DNA of 64,000 bases. Origin: Verrucomicrobia bacterium LW23. GTDB taxonomy: Bacteria > Verrucomicrobiota > Verrucomicrobiia > Methylacidiphilales > UBA1321. The position numbers were made by a program, and so were the translations under genes. Of the stretch, positions 9,139 to 20,661 are shown piece by piece. The notes below the pieces were generated by a model that was not told the DNA's origin, searched no databases, and saw nothing but the letters and a program-made list of their open reading frames with translations. Each line of letters starts with the position of its first letter. The stretch's first letter is position 1. The DNA lies in assembly GCA_003054695.1 (NCBI GenBank), contig QAZA01000001.1, positions 161,092 to 225,091 of the forward strand, given 5' to 3'.

Positions 9139-10815
9139 TCAAAACGGGTTGTTCCCCTCTGTAATGAGAACATCATCCAGATAAAGTGTGCCCCGCTCCT
9201 CGCAGCGAATAGTGAAGGTGCAGCCGATCGGTTTGTCATTGCCAAACTTGGAACCCGGTTCACGCGTGATCCTTACCTTTCCCCGAACGTTGGTCCATGC
9301 ACTGGACGCGCCGAATTCACCTCCGACATTATAGCTCACGCTGCCAGTCAGATCGATTCCGTCCTCATCCTTCCCCGTTACAAAGGATTCCGAGCCGTGG
9401 ACATTCCAGGCGAGGCGACGAAAACCCGATCCGCGCGTCCAGAATGAAATGGTGTAGTCCTTGTCCGCCAAAAGGCTGAACCTGCCCTTGAAATGAATCA
9501 GCGACGTGCGCCCATGCTCGTCGTCAGGATCGTCCGTCAACGGAATGATACCGCTAAAGAGCCTGGGCTTCGTATCGTAAAACTCCAGTTTGAGGGAGTG
9601 CGTACCCTTGGAGCCCGGAGGCGGCTCGTAGCCCTCTTCAAACGTAAGCTTGTTGTCCTTGTTATTGGAGACGACCTTCAGCAGATGGAAAGTGCTGCGT
9701 GTTGGAGCATCCAGGCTGGCCTCGCTTGATGCTGCATAGGGAGGAAAGGGGTTTATCCCGGAAACCTCGCGCATCGAATCCAAGAGTGGTTCCGCCTTGC
9801 CCCCTTTGTTCAGTGCGATGCCGATACGTCCGTTGGACCGGCCTACCAGTGCGTCAGGAAGCCCATCACCGTTGATATCCGCAAACCGCATGCGGGAAAG
9901 CGCGCCTGCGTTCTCCTGTGTACCCAGCTTAATCCCGACCGGTTCCCTGAATTTATACTCGCGGGCACCCGGTGCGCTTTCGTTGATGTACACGCTCAGT
10001 CCTCCAGTCCTTTCGCCCGTCACAATGTCTGGCCGCCCGTCGCCATTCCAGTCGAGAACGACCGGCGTCAGGTGCTCCCGGCCCAGCCCTCGCACCAGGG
10101 CAAACCGCTTGCCTTCCTTCTCATTAAACTGAGGCCGCGAATTCGAGCCCTGGTTGAGATAGAGCCAGATGCTGTTGGCGGAGTAGGTTCCCTCGCCCAC
10201 GATAAGATCTTTGCGGCCGTCACCATCCCAGTCATAGACGGTGGGGAAGAAGTAGTTTCCCCATAGCTTGCCTTTCAGGGAGGTCGGCACGAGGTAATCC
10301 TCCGGTACTCGCGGCTGGGTGAATCTGGGTTGCGCTTTCGAGCCCAAATTCGGCACATAAAAGATCTGGCCCAGCCAGTCGCCGTAGACCAGGCCGTTGA
10401 GGCCGTTGTCGTCGTACATGACAGCCTCCATACCGGGGCACTGGGCACCGCCGCGGGAGAGCATGATCGGGATGATTTCTCCGGAACTGAACCGGGGCTC
10501 CGTCTTCGTACCCTGGTTGGCATAGAACCAGGTGAATCCCCGTGCATCCACCACCACCAGGTCGAGAAGGCCATCGCCGTTGAGATCCACCGCATTGGGC
10601 GTGCAAGGCACCGGCAGCATCGCGTTTTTGCCCTCGTTGGTAACGACGGCGGCCCGCGCTTCCAGCACGCGGAGGAAATTCTGGCCATCCACTCCGCCCC
10701 AGGGATTATGCGCGCTTTGAAACTTCTCGATCGGACTGCTGAGGAGTGGTTTTTGTGCGTGACACATCAGGCCGCAAGTCAGAACGAAAATCAGGATGAA
10801 GGTGGAGCGCATCAT
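9139..10815 (-). CDS. Secreted FG-GAP/VCBS beta-propeller protein with C-terminal jelly-roll-like domain
   Basis: From the ATG at 10815 the protein has 558 residues and a signal peptide (MMRSTFILIFVLTCGLMCHA). It carries at least four calcium-binding FG-GAP-type blades: DLNGDGLLDLVVV, DWDGDGRKDLIVG, DWNGDGRPDIVTG and DINGDGLPDALVG. These indicate an extracellular propeller. The last 150 or so residues (SLIHFKGRFSLLADKDYTIS to GTLYLDDVLI) look like a CBM4/9- or CBM6-type beta-sandwich often used for carbohydrate binding. Operator B sits 24 bp before the start, and the gene is divergent from the LacI regulator. It ends 124 bp upstream of the 9015 gene on the same strand, with operator A between them. 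A role in binding a polysaccharide at the cell surface is inferred. Confidence 0.78.
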   Translation of the reverse strand: MMRSTFILIFVLTCGLMCHAQKPLLSSPIEKFQSAHNPWGGVDGQNFLRVLEARAAVVTNEGKNAMLPVPCTPNAVDLNGDGLLDLVVVDARGFTWFYANQGTKTEPRFSSGEIIPIMLSRGGAQCPGMEAVMYDDNGLNGLVYGDWLGQIFYVPNLGSKAQPRFTQPRVPEDYLVPTSLKGKLWGNYFFPTVYDWDGDGRKDLIVGEGTYSANSIWLYLNQGSNSRPQFNEKEGKRFALVRGLGREHLTPVVLDWNGDGRPDIVTGERTGGLSVYINESAPGAREYKFREPVGIKLGTQENAGALSRMRFADINGDGLPDALVGRSNGRIGIALNKGGKAEPLLDSMREVSGINPFPPYAASSEASLDAPTRSTFHLLKVVSNNKDNKLTFEEGYEPPPGSKGTHSLKLEFYDTKPRLFSGIIPLTDDPDDEHGRTSLIHFKGRFSLLADKDYTISFWTRGSGFRRLAWNVHGSESFVTGKDEDGIDLTGSVSYNVGGEFGASSAWTNVRGKVRITREPGSKFGNDKPIGCTFTIRCEERGTLYLDDVLITEGNNPF

Positions 10816-10838
10816 TGTGGGATAGGGAAGAGGTTTGC

Positions 10839-10854
10839 ATGCATGGATATGCGG
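10839..10854. promoter_or_regulatory. Operator B (ATGCATGGATATGCGG)
   Basis: Inverted repeat TGCAT-GGAT-ATGCG with one arm mismatch, 24 bp upstream of the ATG at 10815. At this distance a bound repressor would overlap or follow the promoter. It shares the GGAT centre with the sites at 23559, 39059 and 39946. Confidence 0.6.
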
Positions 10855-10944
10855 TTTACTGAAACGTTCCGGCTGAGCGTGGGACTGGGATGCAGGATCA
10901 GAAGGGAAAACGTCAGCATCCCAATAATGCGGTATACAGGCCGC

Positions 10945-10977
10945 TTGACAACGAGCGGCAGATGTATATCGATGCAT
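10945..10977 (+). promoter_or_regulatory. Promoter -35 box and operator C of the LacI-family gene
   Basis: A consensus -35 box TTGACA is at 10945-10950. Operator C (ATGTATATCGATGCAT, one arm mismatch) is at 10962-10977, where the -10 region would fall, and ends two bases before the ATG at 10980. A start site this close to the ATG would give a very short or leaderless mRNA, and binding of the regulator here would block its own transcription. Autoregulation is inferred. Confidence 0.55.
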
Positions 10978-10979
10978 CT

Positions 10980-12044
10980 ATGTCCGATTCACCGTTTGTC
11001 ACCATGCAGGATATTGCCAGGGAAGCGGGGGTTTCGCAGCCGACGGTCTCCCGCGCCCTCAAAAATCACCCCAGCATTGCGGAGGAAACCAAACAGCGCA
11101 TCCAGCAGGCGGTGAAAAAGCTCGGTTACCGGCCCAATCCGCAAGTTTCTTCCCTGATGGCGAATTTGAAGACGAAGCGTCAAAACGCCAACGTTGACAA
11201 AATCGCCTTTATCACCAGCCATCCCACCGAGAATGGCTGGCGCTCGCACCAAACCTTTACCGATTTCTTTGAAGGCGCAAAGGCGCACGCCTTTAGCCGC
11301 GGGTACGCGCTCGAGGCCTTCTGGTTAAAGGAGCCGGGCATGACGCCGGCGCGTTTCAGTCGCATGTTGTACACGCGGAATATCCACGGCGTCCTTATTG
11401 CGCCGTTGCCGCGTACGATGGGGCATCTGTCGCTCGACTGGGACAAGTTTGCGGCCTCCACCATCGGCCATACGTTGCGGCGCCCCGACATCAGCCGGGC
11501 GGTGCATAACCATTATCGGAGCATGGTGTTGGCACTGCGCAACCTGCGCCGTCTTGGTTACCGGCGCATCGGCTATCTCATGGAGGACAACACGGATGTC
11601 AGGACATTCCATACATGGCTTGCGGCGTATCTCGTTTATCAGCATACGCTTCCGCCGCAGGACCGCCTCGGTGTTTTCCAGTTTCACTACAACATCGCAA
11701 AGGATGACATACAAAAATGGCTCAAGTCCGAGCGTCCGGATGCCATCGTGGCCCAGTACAACGAAGTCCTGCCGCTGCTTCTGAACGCGGACGTGTCGAT
11801 CCCCGATCAGATCGGCTTCGCCAGCCTCAACACCGGATGGAAGCAGGATGACCCCGCCGGCATTAACCAGCATCAGGGGAGGACGGGTGAGGCGGCAGTT
11901 GATCTTATCATCGGCCAGCTTAATCGCAATGAGCGCGGAATTCCCGCCTACCCGCGCCTGCTCCTGGAGCCGGGCAGTTGGGTCAATGGCCCCACGGTCA
12001 GGAGAGTGGAGCCGGGCGCTCAGCGAGCCCTGTTGCCGGAATAG
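10980..12044 (+). CDS. LacI-family transcriptional regulator
   Basis: The 354-residue protein has the LacI-type helix-turn-helix at its N-terminus (TMQDIAREAGVSQPTVSRAL, then a KLGYRPNP hinge). A periplasmic-binding-protein-like effector domain follows (VDKIAFITSH, RRLGYRRIGYLMEDN, DQIGFASLNT). The start at 10980 gives the usual short lead before the HTH; an in-frame ATG at 10890 would add 30 unneeded residues and include the operator. It probably binds a sugar or oligosaccharide and controls the palindromes found at seven promoters between 9 and 40 kb, including its own. It is divergent from the FG-GAP gene and precedes the exporter operon. Confidence 0.9.
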   Translation: MSDSPFVTMQDIAREAGVSQPTVSRALKNHPSIAEETKQRIQQAVKKLGYRPNPQVSSLMANLKTKRQNANVDKIAFITSHPTENGWRSHQTFTDFFEGAKAHAFSRGYALEAFWLKEPGMTPARFSRMLYTRNIHGVLIAPLPRTMGHLSLDWDKFAASTIGHTLRRPDISRAVHNHYRSMVLALRNLRRLGYRRIGYLMEDNTDVRTFHTWLAAYLVYQHTLPPQDRLGVFQFHYNIAKDDIQKWLKSERPDAIVAQYNEVLPLLLNADVSIPDQIGFASLNTGWKQDDPAGINQHQGRTGEAAVDLIIGQLNRNERGIPAYPRLLLEPGSWVNGPTVRRVEPGAQRALLPE

Positions 12045-12099
12045 AGGCTTCGTGTGTGAGTGACGGAAAGAAGCAACACGTCGCTGACTCTCCGCTTTT

Positions 12100-12115
12100 T
12101 GACATCGATATGCAT
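12100..12115. promoter_or_regulatory. Operator G, weak site before the exporter operon
   Basis: The sequence TGACATCGATATGCAT has one perfect half (ATGCAT) and one imperfect half. It overlaps a TTGACA -35-like box at 12099-12104. It lies 57 bp upstream of the GTG at 12172, the first gene of a seven-gene operon. It is the weakest of the seven sites. Confidence 0.4.
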
Positions 12116-12171
12116 TACTTCCGAAACCCCGGAGATTGCCACAGTATCCCTGAGTATGGTTTGTTGTCATT

Positions 12172-13122
12172 GTGATTTCGTATCCTTATGCACTGCAGCA
12201 CCCCTCCGTAACGTCCGGTCTCGTCCGCTGGCTCGGCATGTCGATAACCGTGCCGGAGACATGGGAGATTATGCGGCACAGCGTACAAGAGGCGCGCGGG
12301 CAACTGGCGTGGTGCGACCGACGGCACCAGCGGCTCCTCCTCAGTTGGTCTACATGCGCAACGAGGCCCGACGTCCAGCGGCTTTTCTCCGACTACAAAG
12401 CGCGCGACTCTGAGGCAGAGCGCAAATCACGCTTCCATGATCTGGCCCAAGTCGATGGCTGGACAGGCTACCGCCGCCGTTCATCCTCTGCCGGTGCGGT
12501 GAGGTTAACGAGAGCGGGCCGCTACGAGCCTGTTTTGAAGCGCTGGATTGAGCTGACCATTCCTTGGGAGGTACCCCATGATGGCGAGCTGGAGGCAGAG
12601 CTGCTCGCGGGCTTCTCCGTCGGTAACGGCACGGACTCAGCGGCTGCCTCCGTGGGGCGCGAAGTATGGCAGGCGTTCGGCCTTCGCGTAGAGGCACCAC
12701 GGGATATGAAGCTGGTGCATGTCGAGCCTAAACCTGCCGATCTCCGTGTAACGTTTCGCCGAGGGCGGGACGAGGCTGTTGTGCGCAGGCTGGGGATGCT
12801 GCGTGCGTGGTTTAATGGTGATCTGACCGCATGGCTGGAGAAGGAAGCGGACAAATGCCCGGGCATTCTCGACGCATGCAGCCCGCCAGGTAATGCGTTG
12901 TGCGATACGGAGCCGGCAGCAACCTCCGCAGTTACTTTTGCCGGATGGGAGGCAGGGCCAAGGTGGAGATCACTCCTCGGACTCAGGAGAGAGCGGCTGG
13001 ACCGGGCGTGGGTCTGCCCGTCCTCTCAGACCATTTGCCACGTCATGACTCTTAGCTTTCCCGGGCAACCTCTGCGACCGGAGGATTTCGCCGTGTCGTG
13101 CAGTGCATTCAAAGGCCACTAA
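12172..13122 (+). CDS. Unknown 316-residue protein, first gene of the exporter operon
   Basis: I recognise no domain. The protein is soluble in appearance, without a signal peptide or clear membrane segment, and rich in Arg, Trp and Glu, for example RSSSAGAVRLTRAGRYEPVL and VEAPRDMKLVHVEPKPADLR. The start could be the GTG at 12172 or an ATG at 12238 (MSITVPETWEIMRHS); neither has a strong ribosome-binding site. It ends six bases before a PqqD-like gene and begins a run of seven co-directional, overlapping or nearly overlapping genes. It may work with the PqqD-like partner, but this rests only on position. Confidence 0.55.
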   Translation: MISYPYALQHPSVTSGLVRWLGMSITVPETWEIMRHSVQEARGQLAWCDRRHQRLLLSWSTCATRPDVQRLFSDYKARDSEAERKSRFHDLAQVDGWTGYRRRSSSAGAVRLTRAGRYEPVLKRWIELTIPWEVPHDGELEAELLAGFSVGNGTDSAAASVGREVWQAFGLRVEAPRDMKLVHVEPKPADLRVTFRRGRDEAVVRRLGMLRAWFNGDLTAWLEKEADKCPGILDACSPPGNALCDTEPAATSAVTFAGWEAGPRWRSLLGLRRERLDRAWVCPSSQTICHVMTLSFPGQPLRPEDFAVSCSAFKGH

Positions 13123-13128
13123 GTCTCC

Positions 13129-13536
13129 ATGAGCCAACTTCCCCCGAACGTCTCCGCGCTTTTGGACGCGGTGCCGATCCATAACCAACAGGTAAAATCC
13201 AGACGCGGCCCGAGCGGTGAGCTGATCCTGACCGTGCCGATGGAGCTGCGATGGTTTATGCGCCCGCCGGTCTCGTGGCTGCTGCCCGTGCGGCGGGAGC
13301 GGTCGGTAGCGCTGGACAAGCTGGGCGAGCAAGTGTGGAGCGCGTGCGACGGTGAGCAGACCGTGGAGGCAATAGTGGAGGAATTTGCCGCGCATCATCG
13401 CCTCAGTTTTCATGAGAGCCGCCTGGCCGTTATGCAGTTTTTGCGCGACCTGACCCAGCGCGCGCTGATCGTCACTGTAGTGCCGCGCAAGGAGAGCGGT
13501 TCTGAGAACGCGGACGCGGGAGAGGAGCAGGAATGA
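13129..13536 (+). CDS. PqqD-like (RRE-fold) protein
   Basis: This 135-residue protein carries the PqqD family pattern in its second half: ALDKLGEQVWSACDGEQTVE, then IVEEFAAHHRLSFHESRLAV, then an FLRDLTQRALI helix. PqqD-type domains are small winged-helix chaperones that recognise leader peptides in ribosomally made natural-product pathways, but many stand-alone versions have no known partner. The N-terminal 50 residues (RRGPSGELILTVPMELRWFM) are an extension. It overlaps the downstream permease gene by four bases (ATGA), so the two are probably translationally coupled. No precursor peptide or radical-SAM enzyme is visible nearby, so a RiPP pathway is unproven. Confidence 0.75.
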   Translation: MSQLPPNVSALLDAVPIHNQQVKSRRGPSGELILTVPMELRWFMRPPVSWLLPVRRERSVALDKLGEQVWSACDGEQTVEAIVEEFAAHHRLSFHESRLAVMQFLRDLTQRALIVTVVPRKESGSENADAGEEQE

Positions 13537-15026
13537 AAGATATCGTCGCGAGGGAGCAAGTCCGCCTCAGCGCGTGGAAGTGCCTGCGGCTCAGCCTCAC
13601 CGGCATGTCATTCCGCTTGGGCAGATCCATAATTACCGTTTCCATCCTCGCGCTGGCGGTTGCCTTTTTGTCTTACATGATCACCTACGGCCTGATTTCA
13701 CACGATACGCGCTTGGCCGCCGGCCGGGAGCTCGAGGACGAGCGCCTGCTCGGCGAGTTTTCCACCCGACTCACCTCGCCGGACTCTGCGGACACGATTC
13801 TGGCCAACCTCAACAGCACTGATGAAAAGGCCGCCGCCCGCCGCGCGGAGTATGAGCGTTGGAGCCAGACTGCATCGCTGGAGGAGATCCTGCGCATCGC
13901 ACGCCAGCTTGATGCGTTTGGCCTCTACATTCGTCAACTCCCCGTCACGAAACGCGCGGTGCTGACCGGAGATATGGAAGAGGACTCGATACTTGCTCTC
14001 GCCCGCAGTCTCGGCTCAGCCGCCCGGCTGGATTCCTTTCTGAAGCATCTGAATGCGTCAGGGGAGGTGCCTATGCCAGGTTCAGAGGAGGAATTCCGGC
14101 GACTCATTCAATCCGGTGTGCCCCTGCTGGCGGGGTGGATTGAAGCCGTGCAGAAAGGCCAGCTCGTCGCCATTGCGCGGGTTCAGTCCGCAACCGCAGG
14201 CCAGGATATCAAAACCTTACTCGCTGGTTCTACAGCCGGATTCACCTCCACTCTTGAGGATGCCGGATTCCATTCCACGCCGGAGATGCACACGCGCTTA
14301 CGGCGGCTGGCTCAGCATGCCCTGGAGGAGGAGAAGCTCCGGCATGCGCTGACGCAACAAGAGGTGAGGTACGCGCTGGCACGGAAGTCGGGCCTCAAGG
14401 CGCCACAGATCGACATGGCGGCTGTGCTTCCGTGGATAACCAGCGCGCGAAGGGCAGATGATGCCGCTGCCTGCCTCAGCCCAGCCGGCATAGGCCTGAG
14501 CGCGGCGCAGCTCCTCGCCATGGCCGATCGGAAGCGGCGTACAGACGCTTTGCGCAACGTGGCGGGTGCCTCGTTTAGTGGTGCCGGCGACCGCCTCTCT
14601 CCACGGGAAGGAATCTTTGCGTTCGATGCGGGTACACGCTGGCTCATCGGCGTGTCCTTCATCGTCTGCGCCGTGGGTGTGGCGAATGCTATGCTTATGT
14701 CTGTTACAGAACGATTTACAGAAATTGCAACCATGAAGTGTCTGGGCGCCCTTAACAGTTTTGTGATGCAAATTTTCTTCTTCGAGGCCCTTGTGCAGGG
14801 AATGGTTGGCGGGCTTGCGGGGCTGATCCTCGGCACATTCCTCGCCGTGGTGAGATCCGCCGCCGAGTTCGGGACACTCGCCTTCCACAACATCCCGTAT
14901 GCAGACCTCTTCAGCGGCGGCCTGGCAGCCTGGCTTGTGGGCCTTGCCCTGGCGGCCGGCGCGGCAATCAGCCCGGTCTGGATGGCAGCGCGGCTCGCGC
15001 CGATGGAAGCGATGCGCATGGAGTAA
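13533..15026 (+). CDS. ABC transporter permease, FtsX/MacB family
   Basis: The 497-residue protein has the FtsX layout: one membrane helix near the N-terminus (SIITVSILALAVAFLSYMIT), a large soluble extracytoplasmic domain of about 330 residues, then three C-terminal helices. The FtsX core is clear (MLMSVTERFTEIATMKCLGA, FFFEALVQGMVGGLAGLILG) and the end ISPVWMAARLAPMEAMRME is typical. Such permeases act as mechanotransmission exporters for lipoproteins, peptides or drugs. The ATPase gene begins two bases after the stop. The central domain is unlike MacB and may bind the cargo or the PqqD-like partner. Confidence 0.88.
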   Translation: MKDIVAREQVRLSAWKCLRLSLTGMSFRLGRSIITVSILALAVAFLSYMITYGLISHDTRLAAGRELEDERLLGEFSTRLTSPDSADTILANLNSTDEKAAARRAEYERWSQTASLEEILRIARQLDAFGLYIRQLPVTKRAVLTGDMEEDSILALARSLGSAARLDSFLKHLNASGEVPMPGSEEEFRRLIQSGVPLLAGWIEAVQKGQLVAIARVQSATAGQDIKTLLAGSTAGFTSTLEDAGFHSTPEMHTRLRRLAQHALEEEKLRHALTQQEVRYALARKSGLKAPQIDMAAVLPWITSARRADDAAACLSPAGIGLSAAQLLAMADRKRRTDALRNVAGASFSGAGDRLSPREGIFAFDAGTRWLIGVSFIVCAVGVANAMLMSVTERFTEIATMKCLGALNSFVMQIFFFEALVQGMVGGLAGLILGTFLAVVRSAAEFGTLAFHNIPYADLFSGGLAAWLVGLALAAGAAISPVWMAARLAPMEAMRME

Positions 15027-15028
15027 CC

Positions 15029-15807
<779 letters not shown>

Positions 15808-15811
<4 letters not shown>

Positions 15812-18800
15812 CACGCCTCATGCAGATCCTCGCAGTCGGACTGTTATTGCTCGGGTCCGCAGCCACGCGTACGCCCGCCGTTGCCTCGGAGGAGACATTT
15901 CTTGCGGATGTGAAGGAGCTGACAAAGGGCGGTCACCGGCTCTCCGGTTCGCCAGAGTCCGGCGAGGCAGCGCAGCACATCCGACGGCGGCTGGCCGAGA
16001 TGGGCGTCGCGGATATCTACACGCTGGAGATGCCGTTGCTCCAGACAGTTGTCGCAGAGTGCCGCATGACGGTGGAGGGAAAGGACATCGCGCTGCTTCC
16101 CATCCGGCCCAACCTCTTCGTCCCGCCGGTGACGCCGCCGGACGGGTTGACCGGACCTCTGCTCTACGCAGGTACAGGCAGCCTGCCGGAGTATGGCAAT
16201 CGCAGCCCGCGCGGGGCCATTGTGGTGCTGGAGTACGACAGCTTCGGCAACTGGCAGCGCGCCTTTGCCATGGGGGCCAAAGCGGTCGTTTTTCTGGGCG
16301 ACGAGCGCTCGTCGCCGGGATCGCCGAAGCATTACGGTCTGCCCTCCAATTTTGTGCGGCTCTATGCTTCCCTGGAGGCGCAGAAGCTGTTGGATTTCCG
16401 GAAGGACCACGCAACGGTCACCGTCCGCAGCCGTATCCCGTGGCAGCAGGGAGTGGGGACCAATATTCTGGCCTTTTTGCCTGGCACCGACCCTGTCTCC
16501 GGCACGGGACGTGGAGAAGAGACGCTCGTGCTTGCTGTCGCATACGATACGTTCGGCGTGGTGCCGCAGGCCTCGCCGGGAGCGCGCGGCGCAGCCAATG
16601 TTGCCGCGTTACTGGAGGCTGTTGCGTGGTTTCGAGACAACCGACCGAAGCGCAATATCCTTTTTCTTTTCGCGGATAACCAGGCGCGTTTCCACCAGGG
16701 CGGGCGCGAGATCTACGACGCCCTGATGGCCAGAAAGCGCGATCTTGAGGCAATCAGTGCGGACCACATGGCCGAGAAGTCTTACGTGGTGTCGCTGCTG
16801 GGTCGCCTTAATCGGCGCGAGAAGCCCGACGCGGCCACCCTGCCGGTCCTTAAAAAAGAAGCAGACAATGCCTCGACGCGCATTCGTCAGCGGCTTCTGC
16901 AGCTCCGCGTCCTCGCATCGCGCACCGATAACGCGGATGCCCGCCGCACGCTGGACGAGGAAAAGCAGGCGCTTTCGCAACAGATCTCCGGCTGGGACAA
17001 CGCACGACGCTCGCTGCACAAAGGGACGCCCGAGCTGATTCCGGAGCATCTCCTCGACGAGTTGCGGGCCGGCGTGAGCAGGAGGCTGGAGGTTCGCAAC
17101 CGCGAGCTTGATCTCCAGATCCGCGCCGATGAACAGCGCCGCGTGATCCACGAAAAGCTGGGCAGCCAGTGGATTGCGCTTCACGTCGATTTCAACTTCT
17201 CCGACAACGGCCCGGGATGGGGCCCGGTGATAGGCGACAACAGCAGGCAGGAGATGTGGGGCGCGGGCGGAAGCTCCGACCTGCCGGGCTACTACGGCAG
17301 GATACTCGCTGCATTCCGCGCGGCGGCGGCGAGAGTGCCGAACGCATCGCGCCCGCTCGCAGACTCGATAGTGGACCCGCTGGCGGGGCCTCGCTTATCC
17401 GCCGGCCCGATCATTTCCACCGGCTACCCGGCCGGTGTGCGGGGCGTCTACAACCTCTCGCTGATAACAGGGTATGATGCGCGGCCCCGTGACGGCCATC
17501 CCTCGGACACTCTCGCCAACCTCAGGTGGCAAACGATCCGCAGCTACTCACTTCGTGCCTGCGAGACACTGAAAGCTCTGGCAGATGGGAGCGAGCTCTC
17601 CCTGCCCCGGACATTCTCCGACTTCGGCATGTCATCAGTACCTCGCTGGTCGGGTGGCCGAGGCAGGGGAAACTACGCAGCGCTAATGACCAGCGGCAGC
17701 TTTGCGGAAGATCAGCCCGCCGCGGGCGCAGTGATGGCGATGTGGGGCTTCACTCAACCCCGGCTTTGGGAGGTACAGACCGAGCGTGCGATGCTGCCTT
17801 ACTTTGACCGGATGGTGCTTGAGCCGGTGGATGCAGGCGGCCGCTTCAAGCTAAGCGGCGTAAGTGGAGAGATCTTCCGGCAATACGTCACAGCGGGTGC
17901 CCTGTTTGACGGCAGCGGCAATGTCACAGCCATCAGCGCGGAGGATTCGATCCACACGCAAACGGCCGGCGCTGACAGCCGCGTCAACCTTTTCCCGGCG
18001 ACTGGCTTCGGTTTTCCCTACGCGGTGCTGAGCGAGGTAGTTAATCTGCCTCTTTACACTCTGGAGGCACCGTCGGACGGACAACCTGTCGTCACGCGCA
18101 GTCTTAAGGGCCAGGGCGAAAGCAACGCTTTCAGCTACGTCTACTCCCAAGGAACAACCGAGCGCTTCAAGGTCTTCCAGCCAAAGGGAACCGTGCTGAT
18201 GAACAGCACTCCGGATCAGCCCGCCGGTACCGGTTGGCAGCTGGAAGATCTCCGCACACCCCTGCCTGTCAACCAGGTTTCCGCCAACGACTTATGGCTG
18301 CTAAACGAGTCGCGCCTCGCCATCCTGCGCGCCAAAGGCGTGAGCGACGCCGCTATGGAAACACTCCACGCGCGCGCCGGGCGTGCCCTGGAGCAGGCGG
18401 ACGCGACGGAGGTGGTTGCGGAAAGGGAGTCGTGGTTCGGCCAAAGCCTTCAGGTCTCGCGCCGAGTTTACCCCCAGGTGCGTGCGGCAATGAACGACCT
18501 GGTCCATGCCGTCGTATTCCTGCTTATCCTCACTATCTTCTTTGCATTCGCGATGGAGCGGCTGCTGCTTGCTTCATCCGCAGTTTACTCGCGCATTGGC
18601 GGGTTCGCGGCCATTTTCATGGTGACGTTTCTGGCCCTGTACGTCATGCATCCCGGTTTTGCCATTGCACCTACGCCCATCATTATTTTTCTGGCGTTTG
18701 CCATTATGCTTCTGTCGGGGCTGGTCATCTTTATTCTGCTGCGGCGATTTTCAGACGAGCTTAAGGCGATGCAGGGGCAATCCGAGACAGTGCACAATCT

Positions 18801-20661
18801 TTCCATGTCGCACATGGGGACGATGTTGGCAGCGGTTAACATGGGCATGTCGACAATGCGGCGCAGGCCGACGCGGACGTTCCTGACGACACTTACCGTC
18901 GTGCTCCTCACGTTCACGATCCTCTGTTTCGCCTCGTTCAACAGCGGCGTCGGCCTTCATACCGCTTACCAGGGAGTGCCTGCCGCAACCACGCGCGAGA
19001 CGGCCTTTACGCGGCACCTCGGCTACCAGGCCGTTCCCGCCTCGGTGCTGACTGTACTGAGCGCGTCGGTGCCCAGCGGTTCCGTCATCGCACCGCAGTG
19101 GTGGCTGGTGCGCTCTACCGCTTCGGCTCCGCCCTTCAGCGTCGGTGTCACGCCGGACCCCGCGGGTAAGTCCCCCGCCTGGATGGATGCCATTATGGGT
19201 GTGACGGGATCGGAGCTGCGGGCGTGGCCGGAGCTGGCCGCAGCGCTGGAGGGGGGCAACGCGGAAGAGAAGGCGGCTACGCTGGCGCGCGGAGGCGTCT
19301 TCCTGCCTGCAGCGGTTCGCGACAAACTTGGCCTGAAGCCGGGAGATCCGATCCAGCTTCACGGGCGCAGCATGGTGTTTGCGGGGGTTTTTAACGAAGC
19401 GGCGTTGCAGAATCTAAGGAGACTTGACGGGCGTTCCATCCTCCCGGTCGATTTCACAACGGCCTCTGCCTCCGCCGCCAACCCCGGCATGCAAGTGGAT
19501 GCGGCAGAGCAAAGCGAAGAGATGGCGGAGCGCGACTTCGTGCGCCTCGGTGCCGGGCAGATTGCCATTGCTGGTGCCGCTCAGGTTCGGAGCATGCTGG
19601 GGGAACTCTATGTCATCTCCATCTACGGACCGGATGTGGTTAAAGAGAAGGAAGCTGCGCGGCTGGCTGCGGTGACACCCCTTCCGCTGTGGGCACGGGG
19701 CGCGCAGGGCGTTGACCGGCTACTCTATGCACAAAAGTCCGAGTTGCAGGGAGGGATGGAGCTTCTCATTCCCATTCTTCTCGGCGGGTTAATCATTTTC
19801 GGCACGCTTCTCGGCAGCATTAGCGATCGGGAGAAGGAGATCTACACCTTCAGCGCCCTGGGCCTCTCCCCCACGCATGTGGGCTTCCTGTTCTTCTCCG
19901 AGGCAGCGGTTTACGCGGTGGTTGGCGGCATGGGGGGACAACTCCTGGCCCAGGCGGTAGCGTGTATCGCATCGGTTCTCTCGAAGCTCGGGTATATGCA
20001 GGCACCAGCCATCAGTTACTCCTCCGGCAACGCCATGTTTGCCACACTGGTGGTGATGCTGACAGTTATCGTTTCGGCTGCCTACCCGGCGTGGAGAGCG
20101 TCACGCAGCGCCAATCCCGGCGTAAAGCGCGGCTGGGTGCTGCCGAAGCCCGATGGAGATTCCTTTACCATGACGTTTCCGTTCACTGTCAGCGAGTACG
20201 ACATCACCGGCGTGGTCGCCTTCCTGGCAGAACACTTTGAAGCGCACAAAGATGCGGGACTTGGCGTCTTCGCGGCGCGTGACGTGCGCATCGGGCGGGA
20301 TGCAGAGAAAGGCTGTCTGGTTCTCTCCTCGCACTTCGCGCTGGCTCCTTTCGATCTGGGGGTCAGCCAGCAGTTCCGGCTTATGGCGGTGCCGTCGGAA
20401 ATTCCCGGCGTCGATGAGGTGGTAATCCGCGCCCAGCGTGAGAGCGGTACGCCGCAGGACTGGATGCGCGCCAACCGCGCTTTTGTACAGGATCTACGCC
20501 GCCAGTTTCTGCTGTGGCGTACGCTGGCTCCGGCGGCGGTGGAGTCCTACCGCATGCGCGCCCTGCAGCAGCTGGGCTCTGCCGCCGCTGCGCCGGAAAC
20601 TTCTGTCGCGACGGCTGCCGCGCCCAAAATGTCCCCCCAATCTGAGGAAGCACTGGTATGA
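15808..20661 (+). CDS. 1617-residue fusion: inactive M28-like peptidase domain plus FtsX-type permease
   Basis: After a signal peptide (MQILAVGLLLLGSAATRTPA) comes an M28 aminopeptidase-like region with an inserted PA-type subdomain. The metal ligands look lost: the usual HYD is AYD (near residue 245), the GA-D-N segment is GARGAAN (about 258-264), and the DGEE loop is ADNQA (about 288). A long coiled region (about 340-440) and beta-rich domains follow. From about residue 890 there are membrane helices (AVVFLLILTIFFAFAMERLL), then a full FtsX core (STMRRRPTRTFLTTLTVVLL; ISDREKEIYTFSALGLSPTH; AAYPAWRASRSANPG). The protein may recruit or sense a peptide or glycan and pass it to the exporter. 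It overlaps genes on both sides by four bases. This architecture is unusual for bacteria. Confidence 0.85.
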
